Shown in pieces: positions 10,870-23,600 of a stretch of 64,000 nt of DNA. A model generated the notes under the pieces. That model had not been told where the DNA came from. It worked only from the letters and a program-made list of their open reading frames with translations, and did no database searches. Each line of letters starts with the position of its first letter. The first letter of the stretch is position 1. This stretch comes from Stichopus chloronotus. Its lineage: Eukaryota > Echinodermata > Holothuroidea > Aspidochirotida > Stichopodidae. The stretch spans positions 21,449,738 through 21,513,737 of the forward strand of contig CM037833.1 of assembly GCA_021234535.1 (NCBI GenBank), given 5' to 3'. The position numbers were made by a program, and so were the translations under genes.

Positions 10870-12990
10870 GTATGTCAAAATGCAACCTTTCATAGCCTTA
10901 TAATACGTTTGCCGACTCATTTGAGTCAGTAAACTTGGTATATGGTGATTGTGCGACCATTTCTTTTCGCCATAAAATCAAGATCTTTTCTCTTCTAACT
11001 GCAAGTCAGTATATATCAAGTGGATTCACTACTTGCCTTGGCAGAGGAAAATGGACTATAAAGAAACATTCAATTGGTCAACAAAATATAAAGATGATAC
11101 TTTTGAAAGCACACACAACATGCATGTAAAAATACATTTTTTGTTGCCTTATCGTATGTTTACTTACTCATTTGACTCTTGGCATATTACAATTGTGACC
11201 ATTATTTTTCTCCCTAAAAATCATCCAGAGGAACATGGATAAAGAGAAATGCAATTGGTTCAACAAAATATAATGCATGTAACAAATGAGCATCCGATTT
11301 TATCCGAATTTAAATCCTAATCAGCAATGGATGAGATAAAAATTGGGCACTTTCCAGGGTTAACCACATGATCATCTTTGCAACTGCTTGCATGGTTCAT
11401 TTTATCATGCTCCAAGAGTGCATAGATTTCACTGATGATGAATTGAAGTCACATGTCATTGAGCCACTGCCCTTCTCTAAACTAATGGCAGTATCATTCA
11501 TTATAGAGAATGTCACTTCCATTGCTTTCACTGTTCTGTGCCATGTTAGAAAGTTTATCCTTAGGAAGTGTCTGCTGCCCTGAACATGTTCGTGTCAATT
11601 AGACCAGTTTCCACAACACGATTTTCACAAATCAGTGATTCCACTTTTATTTTTAGATTTACAGGTTAGGTGCTTGGAAGTAGCGGAGGTTACAATATTT
11701 GCTCATTTTTTCAAGGGAGTAGATTCAACCTTCTTCAAAAACATCCCAGTCTGCAAGAGCCAATCAGAGCTTAACATTTCAGCAGTTAAGAGATTCGGAT
11801 TTCTGTTGTTCTCAGAATACGTTACAACACATTAACAAGTCGAAGTAGATGATATCACCATACTTGTAGAGGAATTATCAAGAACATCCCTTAAGGAAGA
11901 TGAACACGGTATGCCATCATATAGAAAAAAATGACATAGCTCCAAGAAAAACAAGAGCCAAAGGGCACTGTCGTTCCTTGCACAGATGCACAGTATATAA
12001 TGTAAATTGTGAAGTAAAGGAGCATATTCCATTATTTTTGTACCATAGCCAATGTGGTCCACTTCTGAACATGAACCTTCACTTTGGTAACATAAAATCT
12101 GTGGAGAAATAAAGATATTTCATGCTTTTATAAAATGGCCCGTTTCAGACATTGGACCGCAAACATGACCAACATGCACCCACGTGGAACCACTTCCATA
12201 GCACAAATGTGAGCATCAGCAGTCTTACATACAACCTGTAAGAGAAGAATCATGTATTTTGCATGATTTTACAACAACCCCATGACACTACGGTTCCTTG
12301 TACTTGGAATATACATACTGCAAAATGATATGCTGGAGTTCATAAATGCTGCTTCTTCATGTAATCTTGAAACTGCTACCTCAAGCAGTACTTCCATGAT
12401 TTACTAGAGTGGGACTGACGAAACATGTAAGCATCCATAGCATAACAAGGTTTCCATACTTTGAGAGTTTTGCCCCCCCCCCTCCCCAGTGTCCCCAGAT
12501 GACGTTTGACCTCTACCAAAAACAAAAGGACACACCTTCCAAATATTTGAGTCAGAGCGTACCTAAAGCAAGTGTCACAGGTGCACACACACCGAATCAC
12601 CATCGCAAAGATTCTTTGCCCGCGTTCGGCAAGGAAGACTTACGTCTTCCGGTTTTATTTAGACCTTTCCTATCAAATAATGATTGTATGAAATATAGAG
12701 ACGGTTTGATCGTATAATGGGAAACTATTCATTTAAAAACACGAATTGGAGCCACGACAAAATTCCTTCGTTAAGGGGGGGGGGGTGGGGTTTAGTCGTT
12801 TTGATCATGTAAACTAAGAAAACGTTTATTAAAACTGTAAAGCTGCGATATTCACGTTTTAAAATATTTTGTGTCAGCACTTGCCTGCAATAACGTCTTG
12901 TGCCCTGATTTGAAAATTAACAGAAGGACATAATTACAAAAACAAATGGTAAATGAGGGAACAAAATATTGACCTCTTGCAACTAAACTG
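10870..12990. other. Gene-poor stretch
   Basis: Many short frames, none recognisable. A C run near 12475-12484 and a G run near 12776-12789 are present. Confidence 0.45.
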
Positions 12991-13057
12991 AAGACTTCAT
13001 GGTCAGAGTATGGTAACTTGGAAGTGACATAAAAGTCATATCATTTCAACTATATCG

Positions 13058-13505
13058 TTCAGTTCTGATGATTGCAATTCCTACCAATAGTGAAAACTTG
13101 CAACAGCTAAGGGGTTGGGTGGTTGAAGTACGCGACCTGTACAACACACCTTGCTTATTGGAAAGCTAAGAAGTATAACTCTAACGTCTTTCCTGTAGTG
13201 ACTGTGCACGATGAACCTTTGAGCTAGAGGGACTTTTTATGAAGCCTATTGTAGATGTCTTTTCTTTTACTTCATTCAACACCTAGAATTATTACTCAGA
13301 TACATGCAGTTTACTGAACAATATTTGGAGATTGCTGTCCGTTTGAGTTCATTCTTCCCAGAAAAGGCCACCTTTACTGTGCGCTGTTATTGTTCGCAAG
13401 GCTCTGTTCATTCTCCTGTCTAATAACCCAGTGATTGCAATTCCTGCCGATAGTGAAGCTGCTGGGTGGTTGAACTACGCGACCTATACAACACACCATA
13501 CTCAA
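13058..13505. repeat. Diverged direct repeat pair
   Basis: The sequence at 13067-13155 (GATTGCAATTCCTACCAATA, GGGTGGTTGAAGTACGCGAC, ACAACACACC) recurs at 13431-13500 with small changes and a deletion. The distance is about 360 bases. No coding is associated. Confidence 0.65.
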
Positions 13506-13559
13506 TGTTTTATAAAGTTGGCCACTCAGTGACAATTTTCTCTCCAATTTAGTCTAGAA

Positions 13560-14950
13560 ACATGATACTAAAGCTTACACAAATAAAGAATGAATTATTA
13601 TTACGTAAAAGAGACTGCATATCTTACCAAACCAATTGATTTCATTTACGTTTATTGCGAACAGGGTACCAAACCTTTTCTTCAGTACTTCAAAAGTCAC
13701 TGCTCCCTAAAACAAAAAGAGAGGATCAACTTGTGGCAATACTTTAAACCTCGGACGCCTCATTCACAGAATATAAGCGGTCTCTTGTGATCCCTCCATC
13801 AAAACAAATAGTAGGCAATTCATGGAGTAGTTGAAATCCTCATCATATAGGTTTTCACATCAATATGGTTTTTTCGCAGTTTGAACTAAAGGAAACCCTT
13901 CGTATTGACTGGAATCTGCCTAATCTGAACAAACAACGGGGATCTGCATTATTTTTTTTTCTTTTCAACTGAGTGCGTTACTTCTCTGTTACCCACCAAT
14001 TGGAAGTCATTCACTTCGTCTTATTAATAACCCGACGATGGAAGTTAACATTCGGAGACACTTAGTGTTTTCATTATAATCTTTGTGTACGTTGTACATA
14101 TACTGGTATTTGCCATCAAATTAGTGATGTCATGTTATTATCTGGACTTGTCCTTCGAAGAACATTCACAATATCGTTTCCCATCATTACTGGATACCCA
14201 TCATAATGGGTAGAAGAGCGTGATAAATATTCGATATTTAATGGTCTTGATGTGCGCCCCACATTCGACAAATTCTTCCAAGTGTGACTTAAAAATCGCA
14301 TACAGTGCGTTGGCGTTGTTCCCAGACTCTTTATATACTTTCTTTTCTAAAGTTTTTTTAAAAAAAAAAAGAACCTTGCATTTGTCTTCAAAATATCTGT
14401 AATGCTTTTATGAGAACTTTACCTTCAAACGTCAATGCAATCAATCTGCCATTCCGTTGCTTAATGGGCACAACTGCAATATCTCCATTGCTTCTCTGAC
14501 AACTCCGTTGTTTCATCCTATATCCTCGTCAAGATTGACCAAAAAAAAATCCGTCCCGTCCTTTACTATAGAAGAATTTCTCTCGCCACTATAGCTGACG
14601 CCAATGAGTAAATTCTGAATAGAATTCGTGCAAGTTGCAAAACATATCGGCTCGCTCGTAAAATCCCTGGTTACATTGGTTCGTCTCATACCCACAATCC
14701 TGACAACGCACTATACGCTTTTTTCATTTCTTCAGAAACTTTAGCATTTGAAACTTTGCAAGGATAACAACAGACTCGTTTGTAGGTTTCCAGAAGTGAT
14801 GTCTGCAAAAAAAAAAAAAACCGTGGGTTAGCGAATAAAAAGGTGATCAATGAGACTGCAAGAAATAGCAGTAAGTCTGGTAGGTAAGGTGATTACTGTT
14901 GAAAAAAAGTTACACCTCATAAGATTAAAATAGTTGTGAACAGCTGAATT
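13560..14950. other. Gene-poor stretch
   Basis: No recognisable coding. Contains A/T homopolymers near 13953, 14350 and 14808. Confidence 0.45.
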
Positions 14951-14954
14951 AGCA

Positions 14955-15905
14955 TCAAACTAACGAAGGTCGATGTTCAGGTCCCCTCCAAACTTACACA
15001 GCTCTCTGAGATTTACTGAAAGTAAAGCAGACTCTAGTGCTTCATTAAAGTGAAAGGTATTACCTCTGGGATGCCTGTAGCAAACAACAAACTTAAACAG
15101 TGAATTGCTACATTTAATATCAATCCAGAGATCCTTGACAGTTACTACATTGACAGGGTAAATGATCTTCAATAAGGTTTGTGGTCAAATTGGTTTGGAC
15201 AAAGGAACTCTTACAGAAAATGTCAACACCCCCACATTTCATACGTGGTAAAACAAGTTCAAAAGTGTAACTAGGTAGAATATAACAGAAAGACTGCGGA
15301 TGACAGCTTCCAATTTCAGAGAGCATAATTACATCAAACGTATGAGAAAGACTTTCGAAATAAACTACAAGTTCGGGAAAGTGCTTTGGAAGACTTCTAT
15401 ATTTAAATGAAACAGAGAGGCCTTTAGTAGAGTTGTAAATGAGTCATCATCGTAATAACTACAGCTGACGTTGCTATTGCTTTCAACCTCTTCGTTGGCG
15501 AACTTGAGCTCAACACGGGTTCGGAAGGTGTTGTCATAGAGAAGGTTTGTTTCATGCACATCTTCGACATTGAGGAGGCTATGAAGTTCTCTATCAGAGA
15601 GGCAGCTAAAGAGTGGAGCTTGATTGAAGAATGGAGCTAGATTGGTTATCAGCCTCCCCTAAATGTAATACCTCAGCATCGATTTTCTTAGTAATGCGAC
15701 TTGGTCTATACCAGCGAAAGTAGATACCCTCGGGCCAAAGTTCGGGGTTCATGAAGACCGTAGGATCGTCACATTCAGCTTTTATGTAAAATGAACTATA
15801 GTAGTCAGAAAAAGAAACTTCAGGGCTAAATATTTTAGCAAACACGTTCGCTATGCGTTTTCGTTTCACCGAAGTAAATCCTGTGGAGCTTGCTTTGCCC
15901 ACCAT
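14955..15905 (-). pseudogene. CR1/L2-type LINE: ORF1/ORF2 junction and apurinic-type endonuclease N-terminus
   Basis: Minus-strand frames read in order. First a block starting MVGKASSTGFTSVKRKRIAN and including DPTVFMNPELWPEGIYFRWY, of the kind found just upstream of the endonuclease in echinoderm-like LINEs. Then, after a frameshift near 15600, a block ending in KASLFHLNI (the strand that carries the first active-site Asn). After another shift come MLSEIG (active-site Glu region), ELVLPRMKCGGVDIF, FKFVVCYRHPRG and GGDLNIDL (GDxN-like). This is the order of the exonuclease-endonuclease-phosphatase fold. The rest of the endonuclease and the RT are absent; the copy is truncated at about 14955. 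Confidence 0.75.
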
Positions 15906-16018
15906 TGGTTGCTTTTTGTTTCTGATTTTGCTGTTCTGCTCTAACAGGATTCACTGAGTTGTCTATGTATCGCATTACGCGCAGCTTACCACCTTGGCAC
16001 ACAATCTATGATTAAGTA

Positions 16019-17300
16019 TCAACAGTAATTATGAAAGTGTCCGTCCCTGTGTTTGCATCGGTTGCCATGGTGATTACTATCAGTGGTGCAGATCGCCTGG
16101 GCACAGTACTTGTCACAGGTGCTACCTAGTTCAGCCTCTCTAGCTTTGGTTGGATTACAGAAGATCCTTTCAGCAAGGGTAGTCGACTGCGGATTGACAC
16201 ATTGTACTATCAAACACATCGTACAGATCTTTAAAACTGGCTGGCTGCAAATAGTTAATTGTGTCAACTTTTCGCTGGGTGTGTTCATAATACTCGCAGA
16301 GACAGCCTTGATATTTAGCTCCATACTTGGACCTTAGATGCTTTGGCCTATGACTGTAAAAGACACTTGCACCGACTTGATTGTCTGGGTAGTTTTTGTT
16401 GTACTCCTTGTGTGCAGGTAACGAATTGTACTTGTCATGATGTGCCTTGGTTTAAACGTACGCTTACTTTGTAGATACAAACTTTTTTGTCGGGGAGCTG
16501 ACTAGAGTGGGCCTCATAAAACTGAATCTTCATCTTTACTGTTGCAGCTGAAGTGGCTTTGCGACCTGGTTTGTTCTTTTTTGCTTTCTCCAACAACTTC
16601 CTGCTAACACCAAACCTGCAGCAAGTGGCTCTCTGGAGCCGTGGTTTTTCCTTCCCTCACAATCATTTCATTCAGATGACTGGTCTGGGTTGCTGCGACT
16701 TTTCTAGGTGATGGTTTCTGGATCAAATCCACTGTTGTAACAACACAGTGGGAGCGTGTTCGTGGATAACGCTTTCCTTGTACGCTCGAGGGCCTTTCTT
16801 CTGGCGAAGTCAAAACGAAGATCAATTGTGACATCACTTGGCAGATCTTCATTCCTCCTTTGAAGTTCCCGACTTTTTCTGCTGATCTTCGTGTCTCCAG
16901 CCACCACTTGCTCTTCCATTAGGTTCATACGCTCTTCCATCCTCCTTACCTTTTCTTGCTCCTCCCGTAAACTGCGATCCTGAATGTCTTGCCTCTTCTG
17001 CCTCTATTTCTCCCTCCTCTTAGTCAACATAATTTTCCTCTGTTCAGGACTTTGATTCTCTCTTGACGCTGTTTCTTTAGTCTCTCTTTCTTCTTCAACT
17101 GATCATGTTGGTTTCTTGTCGTATGTTTACGTTGCTTGCAAGCTTTATTGGCCTCCAGCCGTCTCTTGTCGTTTATCTTTTTCATTCTATTCCTTGCAGT
17201 CTCGTGGTGTCTCAATTTCCTCTGTTGCACTTCTTTGCTTCTGCCCTTTCCTTTTCTGACAGGTTTCCCCGCTTCAATCTTTCTTCGACAGTTGCACATT
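16019..17300 (-). pseudogene. TE-like coding remnant: lysine-rich coiled-coil protein of an uncharacterised invertebrate family
   Basis: Three minus-strand frames seem to be pieces of one protein. 17299-17024 is a very basic coiled coil (RLEANKACKQRKHTTRNQHD). 16940-16604 contains MEERMNLMEEQVV and FDFARRKALERTRKAL. A third segment at about 16615-16450 contains FGVSRKLLEKAKK, KMKIQFYEAHSSQLPDKKV. The last resembles the FY...D.SR..PGKKD segment of large uncharacterised TE-like proteins in marine invertebrates. A Cys/His-rich piece (CTMCLIVQCVNP) follows at 16250-16019. I rely on memory of the family pattern, so assignment is tentative; no catalytic motif was seen. Confidence 0.4.
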
Positions 17301-17589
17301 CCAAACGATAGAGTGTGCTATACTGCTTCGCTCTTTCTTTGCACTTCTGATATGCGTGGGGACTGCTGGATTTAAATTTTACACACCATTTTTGTGGTCT
17401 TGACTTGTTTTGCTGACTGAATTTGCATTTGTGCCAGAACTGACAGAAGCTGCATCATTAACTACATATTTAATTCTCAAGTTGAAAGAATGCTTGCTTC
17501 TCATTGGAGATATTTTTCAAACCAAACAGTGACGTACAATTTCATGAGATTTGGGACTGAGCAATACTGTAGAACCGTAACACCAACCC

Positions 17590-18434
17590 CATGCACTTTA
17601 AGGTGATTTTTTTTAATCTGGATTTAAGTTGCCACCATTGTCTGACATATATAGCATCACATTAATAACCAAAATCAAATACATTATTAGGCTCCTATAC
17701 TGTTTGGATTTGTAGTGCAGAGCCTAACGACGTGTTGATATTTGATGATTCGGATAAACATGGCAGGCTTGTACAGTGAGCAATGTTTAAAAACACCTTA
17801 TCCCATACAACGGAATCGCTAGATGACCTGTACAGAGCCTAGACATATGCACGGTGGGTAGGCCTACATATTTCTGAGTGCTACAGTATATGGTTCCAAC
17901 AATATTTGAAAACTCTTAAATCCAGATGGGAATGGCTCAATGTGATCAGATTAGAAAGAAAAATTACAAATGTAGGGGAAAAAACATTAATAACATTATT
18001 ACACACAAAAAAAATTATTAAGCTCCTACACTGTATGCGTTCGTACAAAACCTTACCACATGTCAGCAATTTTACGAACAGTTCTGACGTACAGTAGTCT
18101 TGACGTGCTTTTTTGGTCTAGCAATATTTAAAAATCCTTCACGTTACGTTGTAGTGGCATAATGGTGTCATGTTAATAACAAAAGATTATTAACAAAAAG
18201 TAGAAATTGTGGGAAAAAAACCCGAATGTTATTAGGCTCCTAATCAACTTGTTACACTGCATGAGTTTGTAAAGAGCCTCGCCTAAACAGGTACACGACG
18301 GGTAGGCCTACATATTTTGGGGTGCTATATGGTTATGCCAAACATAGGAATGGCTCCATGCCGATTTAAAAAAAAAATGAAAACCTAAACATGTTACTTG
18401 TTAGGCTCCTATGCTATATTGTATGGGTTTGTAC
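17590..18434. repeat. Irregular tandem-repeat array (left of the P element)
   Basis: Related units contain GGCTCCTA, then a GTTTGTA word, then AGAGCCT; they are near 17689, 18029, 18236 and 18402. A second shared segment, GGGTAGGCCTACATATTT, is near 17857 and 18300. Spacing is uneven (165-340 bases). The array resumes at 23601 with GTTTGTACAGAGCCT, so the P element sits inside it. Confidence 0.7.
18427..18434. repeat. 8-bp target-site duplication, left copy
   Basis: GTTTGTAC stands directly before the left inverted end and is repeated exactly at 23601-23608. Eight bases is the duplication length of the P superfamily. Confidence 0.88.
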
Positions 18435-18465
18435 TAAAGAACTAGATAAAACGAGAATGACGTCA
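18435..18465 (+). repeat. P element left terminal inverted repeat
   Basis: It is 31 bases; positions 18441-18465 match the right arm (23570-23594) perfectly as reverse complement, and the outermost six bases differ at two sites. Confidence 0.9.
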
Positions 18466-20490
18466 CAGTAACTTCTCACACACTGAACAAATGAAGCCGG
18501 AAAATAATCGAGGGCGTCCTACTGAGTAGGACAAGAAAGCTGCGAAGTCAACGTTTCCCGTACATAATGCAAGTACGGCCCGAGAATTTGTTTGTTTGAT
18601 ATTTAACTATTTCTTTGGGGAAAACACAAGTGAATGCAACCGTTTAGTGCTTTGAAGAAAACAAATTGCATATGGGGAAAATAACGCTTCAGCGTGTAAC
18701 TTCCTGCGAGTTATGGTGTCGTAAACTGTACGCGAATTCTGCTCCGATGTGACTTAAGCAGTGCTACTGATAGTAGTTCCGTTATGTTAAACGAGCATTC
18801 TTTTGGTTTGTTTAATGTAAACAAGCTTAGGCACTCAAATCAGCATTACACCCGTAGAACTAGAAACGGTAATGTTTAGTTGATCATTTCGTACTGTTTT
18901 ACGTATTAGCTTAACCAGAGGGTTCAGTCACTTTTAACCAAGTGCAAGCTGTACTGAATGCTGTACACTAGCTTGGTGAAGAAACAGGACCAGCTTGTTC
19001 AGTTGATGGCGTCGCGAGACTTAGTTTGCAAATGCTGTTCTCGGTGTGTACTGTTTGCCGTAACGGAAAAGACGAAGGTTGATGAAAAAAGCTAACATCT
19101 TCATCAGATGGTACACCTGCTGATAGTGTTTACCATGTGATGTAGAAAACTATTTGTTCCAATGAAGTGATGCATAACCTGGTACGTTATTGTGTTTACC
19201 AGGTTTGTTGATCTAGTTATGTTCAGATCCGTTTTCCCCCTGAAACGACTCTCCTGTTGGAGAAGGTATGAAGAAAACAGGTTCCTGTAGTAATCTGATC
19301 CAATTGTTTTGGAGCAAGAGATCAAGTTCCTATGGGCAGTCACTCATCACCCCAAGCTACATTTTTGGCTGGTGGTAAGCAAAATTTTTAGGTGGTTCTG
19401 TATTTTTTATTTGTAGCAGATTTGAATGATACAGAGTAGCTCACATTACACCTGTAGGCTGACATACACCAGCATACTGTAACTACTGTAGGGATGTATA
19501 GTTTGCATGAGAAATGTGAAGTGGTTTTAGATAAGAGGCTATGTGGGAGACTAGAAGGTACATAAAGTTGTTGGGAGAATTGAAAGTTGAAACCGTCTGG
19601 GACAATGAGTGCCTGCCATTGAATATTCACATAGTTAACGTACAGTAGGAGGCCATTTTGTGAAGCTAAAACTGAAACGAATAACCACATGTTTACGTTA
19701 AAAAGGTGAATAACAAAAGAATCACAATGCCAATTTTTGTTCACTGTGAATAACCATTGAATACACAGTTAAGAGGTGTCAGGTACAGCAGCCTAAGGTG
19801 CAAAAGGTGAATTTGCATTGGGGAAAGGTTGTTTCACTGCGAATACATTGATGTTAAGCTTGCCCCTGGAAAATTGCATTGTACGTCCATGTACAGTAGT
19901 TCATCTTTGATTTCTCAATCAGCTAGCTACTGCATGCGATTGAGACCCTATGTGTGTCTTTCATCGTAAACAGTGCAAGCAGAAATGTGCTACGTGTACC
20001 ACCACACTTTAGCAACTGTAGCTGAAGTACCGCTTAGAGCATAGTCAATGGTTATTCGCTGTATTTTTACACTGTATGGTTGTTCACAAGTTATTTCAGG
20101 TCCCACTGGTTTCCACTGTTTACAAAGAGATGATTGCTGTCAGCACAAAACACATACAGACCCAACATAACATACTGTACAAACCACTACAGTGAGCAGC
20201 TGCTAAGTAAAACCTTGAAATAACTTGCCTTTACACAATTTACAGTATCAGACTCTTATTTAACAAGAAACTTCCTTGAATGCATTAAATCCAAAATGTC
20301 AAAGAGTTCTATTTCATCTACAGATTGGTGCAATCTCAGCTGATGGTGAACAATCTAAATTGCAGCAGGACGGAGATTGAAGAGATAACTACCTGAACAC
20401 ACGATCAGCCCTGTGGACTAATTTGAAGACTTGAGCTGATGGTTTCAAACGGTCTCTATCTTTTCGCCGAAATAATGATTAGAGAGACTG

Positions 20491-22243
20491 TTAACTTTTG
20501 TAGATGTAGCTAAAAAATGGATTCTTGCAACTGTCAACGCTAGTGGAGTTTCCAGTAGATGATGCAGTAATGACATTCTTAAACAGAATACTCTGAATGG
20601 ACCAAGAGAACTGCCTTGTGAGATTATTATTCCAAGCACCACGTTGCCTAATCTTTTTGAGAAATATCTTCAAGTGACTTTGAGAAAAATGTGTGAGTCA
20701 GAATGTAGAGAAAGGGATTGACTTTTGCTTATTGTCATTGTTGGCATTATTATTATGAAACCGATGATTGTGGTAAATTTCATGCATTTAGCAAACCAAT
20801 CCAGTTCATGGAAACTCTCCTCAAAGGGCTTTTACTGCCTTTCCCAAACGGTGTCCTAGAATTCAATTTATCAAACAACTCATCAATGGTACGTATAAAG
20901 TAAGTCGTTCCCTCACTGCCAGCAAATGTGGCTAACTTGAGGTCATCCCTCAAAAAGTCAATGGCATCCGCAACAGAACAACTCAGAGTTTCCGCTGCCA
21001 TACTGACATTCATTTTGTGGGTCTGCCACTGAATATGTTTCAATGTTAATTTATTTGCAAGGAACAAGATGTCTTTTTTCTTATAGCTTAACAAGCTCTT
21101 CAATATATTTCCACTGTACTGACTTCAATTCGCCACTATCACTTACAAATTTTAGTATTGTCATGTCAGCAAGTGCGTTTCTCATGAGCTTTAACATGTG
21201 GCAAGCATAAAAATAATGTAAATAACTTTGTTTGGGAGAGAGCTGTCTGTACCTTAACTTCGCCTCAAGGATGCTCGCTGTTGACTGATTTGTGTAACAG
21301 CCATCAAAAGTCACAGCGTGAACATTCATACGGTTTTTGTAAGAAGCTCAATGGAAGATTGAATTAATTGTGCCTGATTATGTGCACAAAGTTTGTCATG
21401 CCTACTGCCATGATAAAAAGGCATTATGTTGCCAGATCATCATCTGGCTCTGCACAAACACCACCATAGGTGACAAAACCTTCAAATTGTTGTTTGTTGA
21501 GGTTCCACTGTCTGTTTTCTAATAGACACGGCATCTACCAGAAGTAGCACCTCTTTTAAAAGAGGTGTTACTTTACCTACAATCAACAGAAGATCTCCAC
21601 AGTCGGAGGGAAGAAGGGTTTGGGAGGTTTACCACTTCTCGACTGAAATTGTATTCCTTTGGAGAGTAGAAGTGGAGTGTTAAAGGAAACTGCTTTAGAG
21701 CATCGCAGTATCTTCGAGTATGAATATTTTTGCCGCAGTTGTCAATTTCATTTTGTATCAAGCCATGCATGAACTTCTTGATTAAGATTTATTTCAGCTC
21801 CTGCAATAATCCCTTCATGGTTTCAATTTTTCGTCTTACATCTTGCTTCAGTAAGGTAATTTGTTTTCTCGGGCTTTCATTTTCTGACTGAAGGTCTGCC
21901 ACAGTGTTTTGCCGCTTTTCCTTGTGGAAAACATGATTTGATATCATCTGCATTTGAAATCTGTGCAGTATCTTGGGTCTGTGATATTGTTCTCTTTTTG
22001 GGGGATTTCCTTGGCTTTTGATCAGCCAATTTGAGCTGTTGTGTGAAATTAAAGATAGTGGGTACAGCACCCTTTATACGTTGTCTACCCTTGACATTGA
22101 TACTACTTCCAATGTGATATGATTCTTCTGTGAAATGTTTGCTGCCAATAAAGCTGTTTTGGTTGGTTTCCAATCTTTTCTCTTTACTTGGTGAATTCAT
22201 TTTGCCATCAGAGTTTTATCATTATGTGGAAACCTTAAGATGA
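20491..22243 (-). pseudogene. P/THAP9-type transposase, decayed
   Basis: Minus-strand blocks follow the P transposase order. A THAP zinc-finger C-terminal half comes first: RFPHNDKTLMAK, a stop where the conserved Trp is expected, then SFIGSKHFTEESYHIG and AVPTIF. A coiled coil follows (22070-21790), then LTLHFYSPKEYNFSREVVNL with LPNPSSLRLW (21770-21573). The catalytic core has DAVSIRKQT near 21520 and VTFDGCYTN plus ACHMLKLMRNALADM (21329-21081). Then come LTLKHIQWQTHKMNVSMAAE and IDELFDKLNSRTPFGKG (21103-20780), and a C-terminal IRQRGAWNNNLTRQF (20673-20491). The THAP CSxH cysteine reads Gly, and the residue expected to be Glu before IRQRG reads Lys. Frames shift several times. An acceptor-like TTCATCTTAAG precedes the THAP part; the first exon was not found. 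Confidence 0.85.
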
Positions 22244-23569
22244 ATGAAGATTGTAAATACATAAGGCTAAAGAAGTGGAAATGTGGATAACCTGAAACAA
22301 AAATGCAGTAAAGTAATATAGTTGCAAGTAGGCCGCCAAGCAATCTGCATCTTCATAAGGACAGTGAAGTGCTTGTAAATATGTGCAATAAGTTAATAAG
22401 ACAAGTATACATATTTAAAGCTACTGCTAGTGGTAATAGTAGCTATAGGTTCCCGAAAAGAAAGTGTCCCTACAGCATGCAAGGCATTCTTGCTGTGTCC
22501 CCACAACATGCAGGTTATACCCTCTGTCTCAAATTGTTGATACAAGTGCAGGTAAGACTACTGTAAAAGAAAGGCGTATAGGACCACTAGCCAGTTGTGT
22601 TCAGTATTATCATGAAATATTGGGAATTGTGAAGGAGCTGGCTAATATCTATGTAGTACTGTATGGAGAGGACTGTCTTGGCTGGAACTGAAGATTTTGA
22701 ACAACTTGGTGCTGATATGGTGGATGTAGGTTCTGTAAGTAGTGTATGTAGTTAATGTGTACCTAGATTCTATATGAAATGCAGCTCAAAGTAAAGTAGA
22801 ATCAGAATTTCCTATTCACCTTCATCCAACATACAGGTTACCATGTAGGACGTAGCAGTGATTCTGTACAAGCAGGCAGTTAGTCACCATTTAAGGTATG
22901 TGATCTTCAATGTTACGTAACTCTGATTCACAAAGGCCGAGGATGTAGGCTACTTCATAAAGCACATTGTCCCTCCCAACGTTAAGTTACAAGACTTCAA
23001 AGAAAGATTTTTGTTCCTAAAAGTTACTGTTACTGTTACTAAAAGTTTGGATGCCTAGGTCTCGAGCTATAATCTAGCCTTTGTCAGCTGTTTAGGCGTT
23101 GTGATTAGAAATAAAAAAGAATGTTACTTAACAGAAAAGTTTGCTAAGCACCTAAAGGCGTAACTATCATCTTTTTCTTATGTGATGACAATATTATGCC
23201 AATATTTCTTTGTTACTCGACATTTTATTCACATTCAAAGCTTATTTAAGCCTAACTTAGTTGCAGATTAGGGATGCGATAGTTGCAGACGCCCGCGATT
23301 GCACACCTGTAGGCCTAAAATATGCTTAAATTTATCTTTGTGAACGCATTATCATTAAAAAACAGCATGTCAAATTACCGTTGGAACTGTACGTTACTAT
23401 CGGGGTTGAACCGATTGGTGCAACCGAAAGCTGCACAAGATATCACCATTTTTGTTACTCTTAACGTTGTTTACTTCTTGAATTTGTGTTACGCACCGTT
23501 CCGTAAGAAAAGTTCTTGTCCTACTCCGTAGGACGCCCCCAAAATTGCTTGGCTTCACTTATTGCTGCA

Positions 23570-23600
23570 TGACGTCATTCTCGTTTTATCTAGTGCTTTG
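23570..23600 (-). repeat. P element right terminal inverted repeat
   Basis: Reverse complement of the left arm, beginning TGACGTCATTCTCGTTTTAT on the plus strand and followed directly by the duplicated GTTTGTAC. Confidence 0.9.

Larger units (their letters stand above)
18435..23600 (-). mobile_element. P-element-like DNA transposon with both ends
   Basis: The ends form imperfect 31-bp inverted repeats: left TAAAGAACTAGATAAAACGA (18435 onward), right complement CAAAGCACTAGATAAAACGA (ending at 23600), with two mismatches over 31 bases, both arms ending in ATGACGTCA. Inside the ends is a second inverted pair: GTCCTACTGAGTAGGAC at 18516-18532 and GTCCTACTCCGTAGGAC at 23518-23534, each itself a near-palindrome. 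Together with the 8-bp duplication and the P/THAP9 transposase on the minus strand, this identifies a 5166-bp P-type element. It lies in a tandem-repeat array whose unit is continuous across the insertion. The strand given is that of the transposase. Confidence 0.9.

Noticed and set aside
19388..19744. 118-codon minus-strand frame inside the P element
   Set aside because: It lies downstream of the transposase C-terminus, has no P-transposase similarity and no start context.
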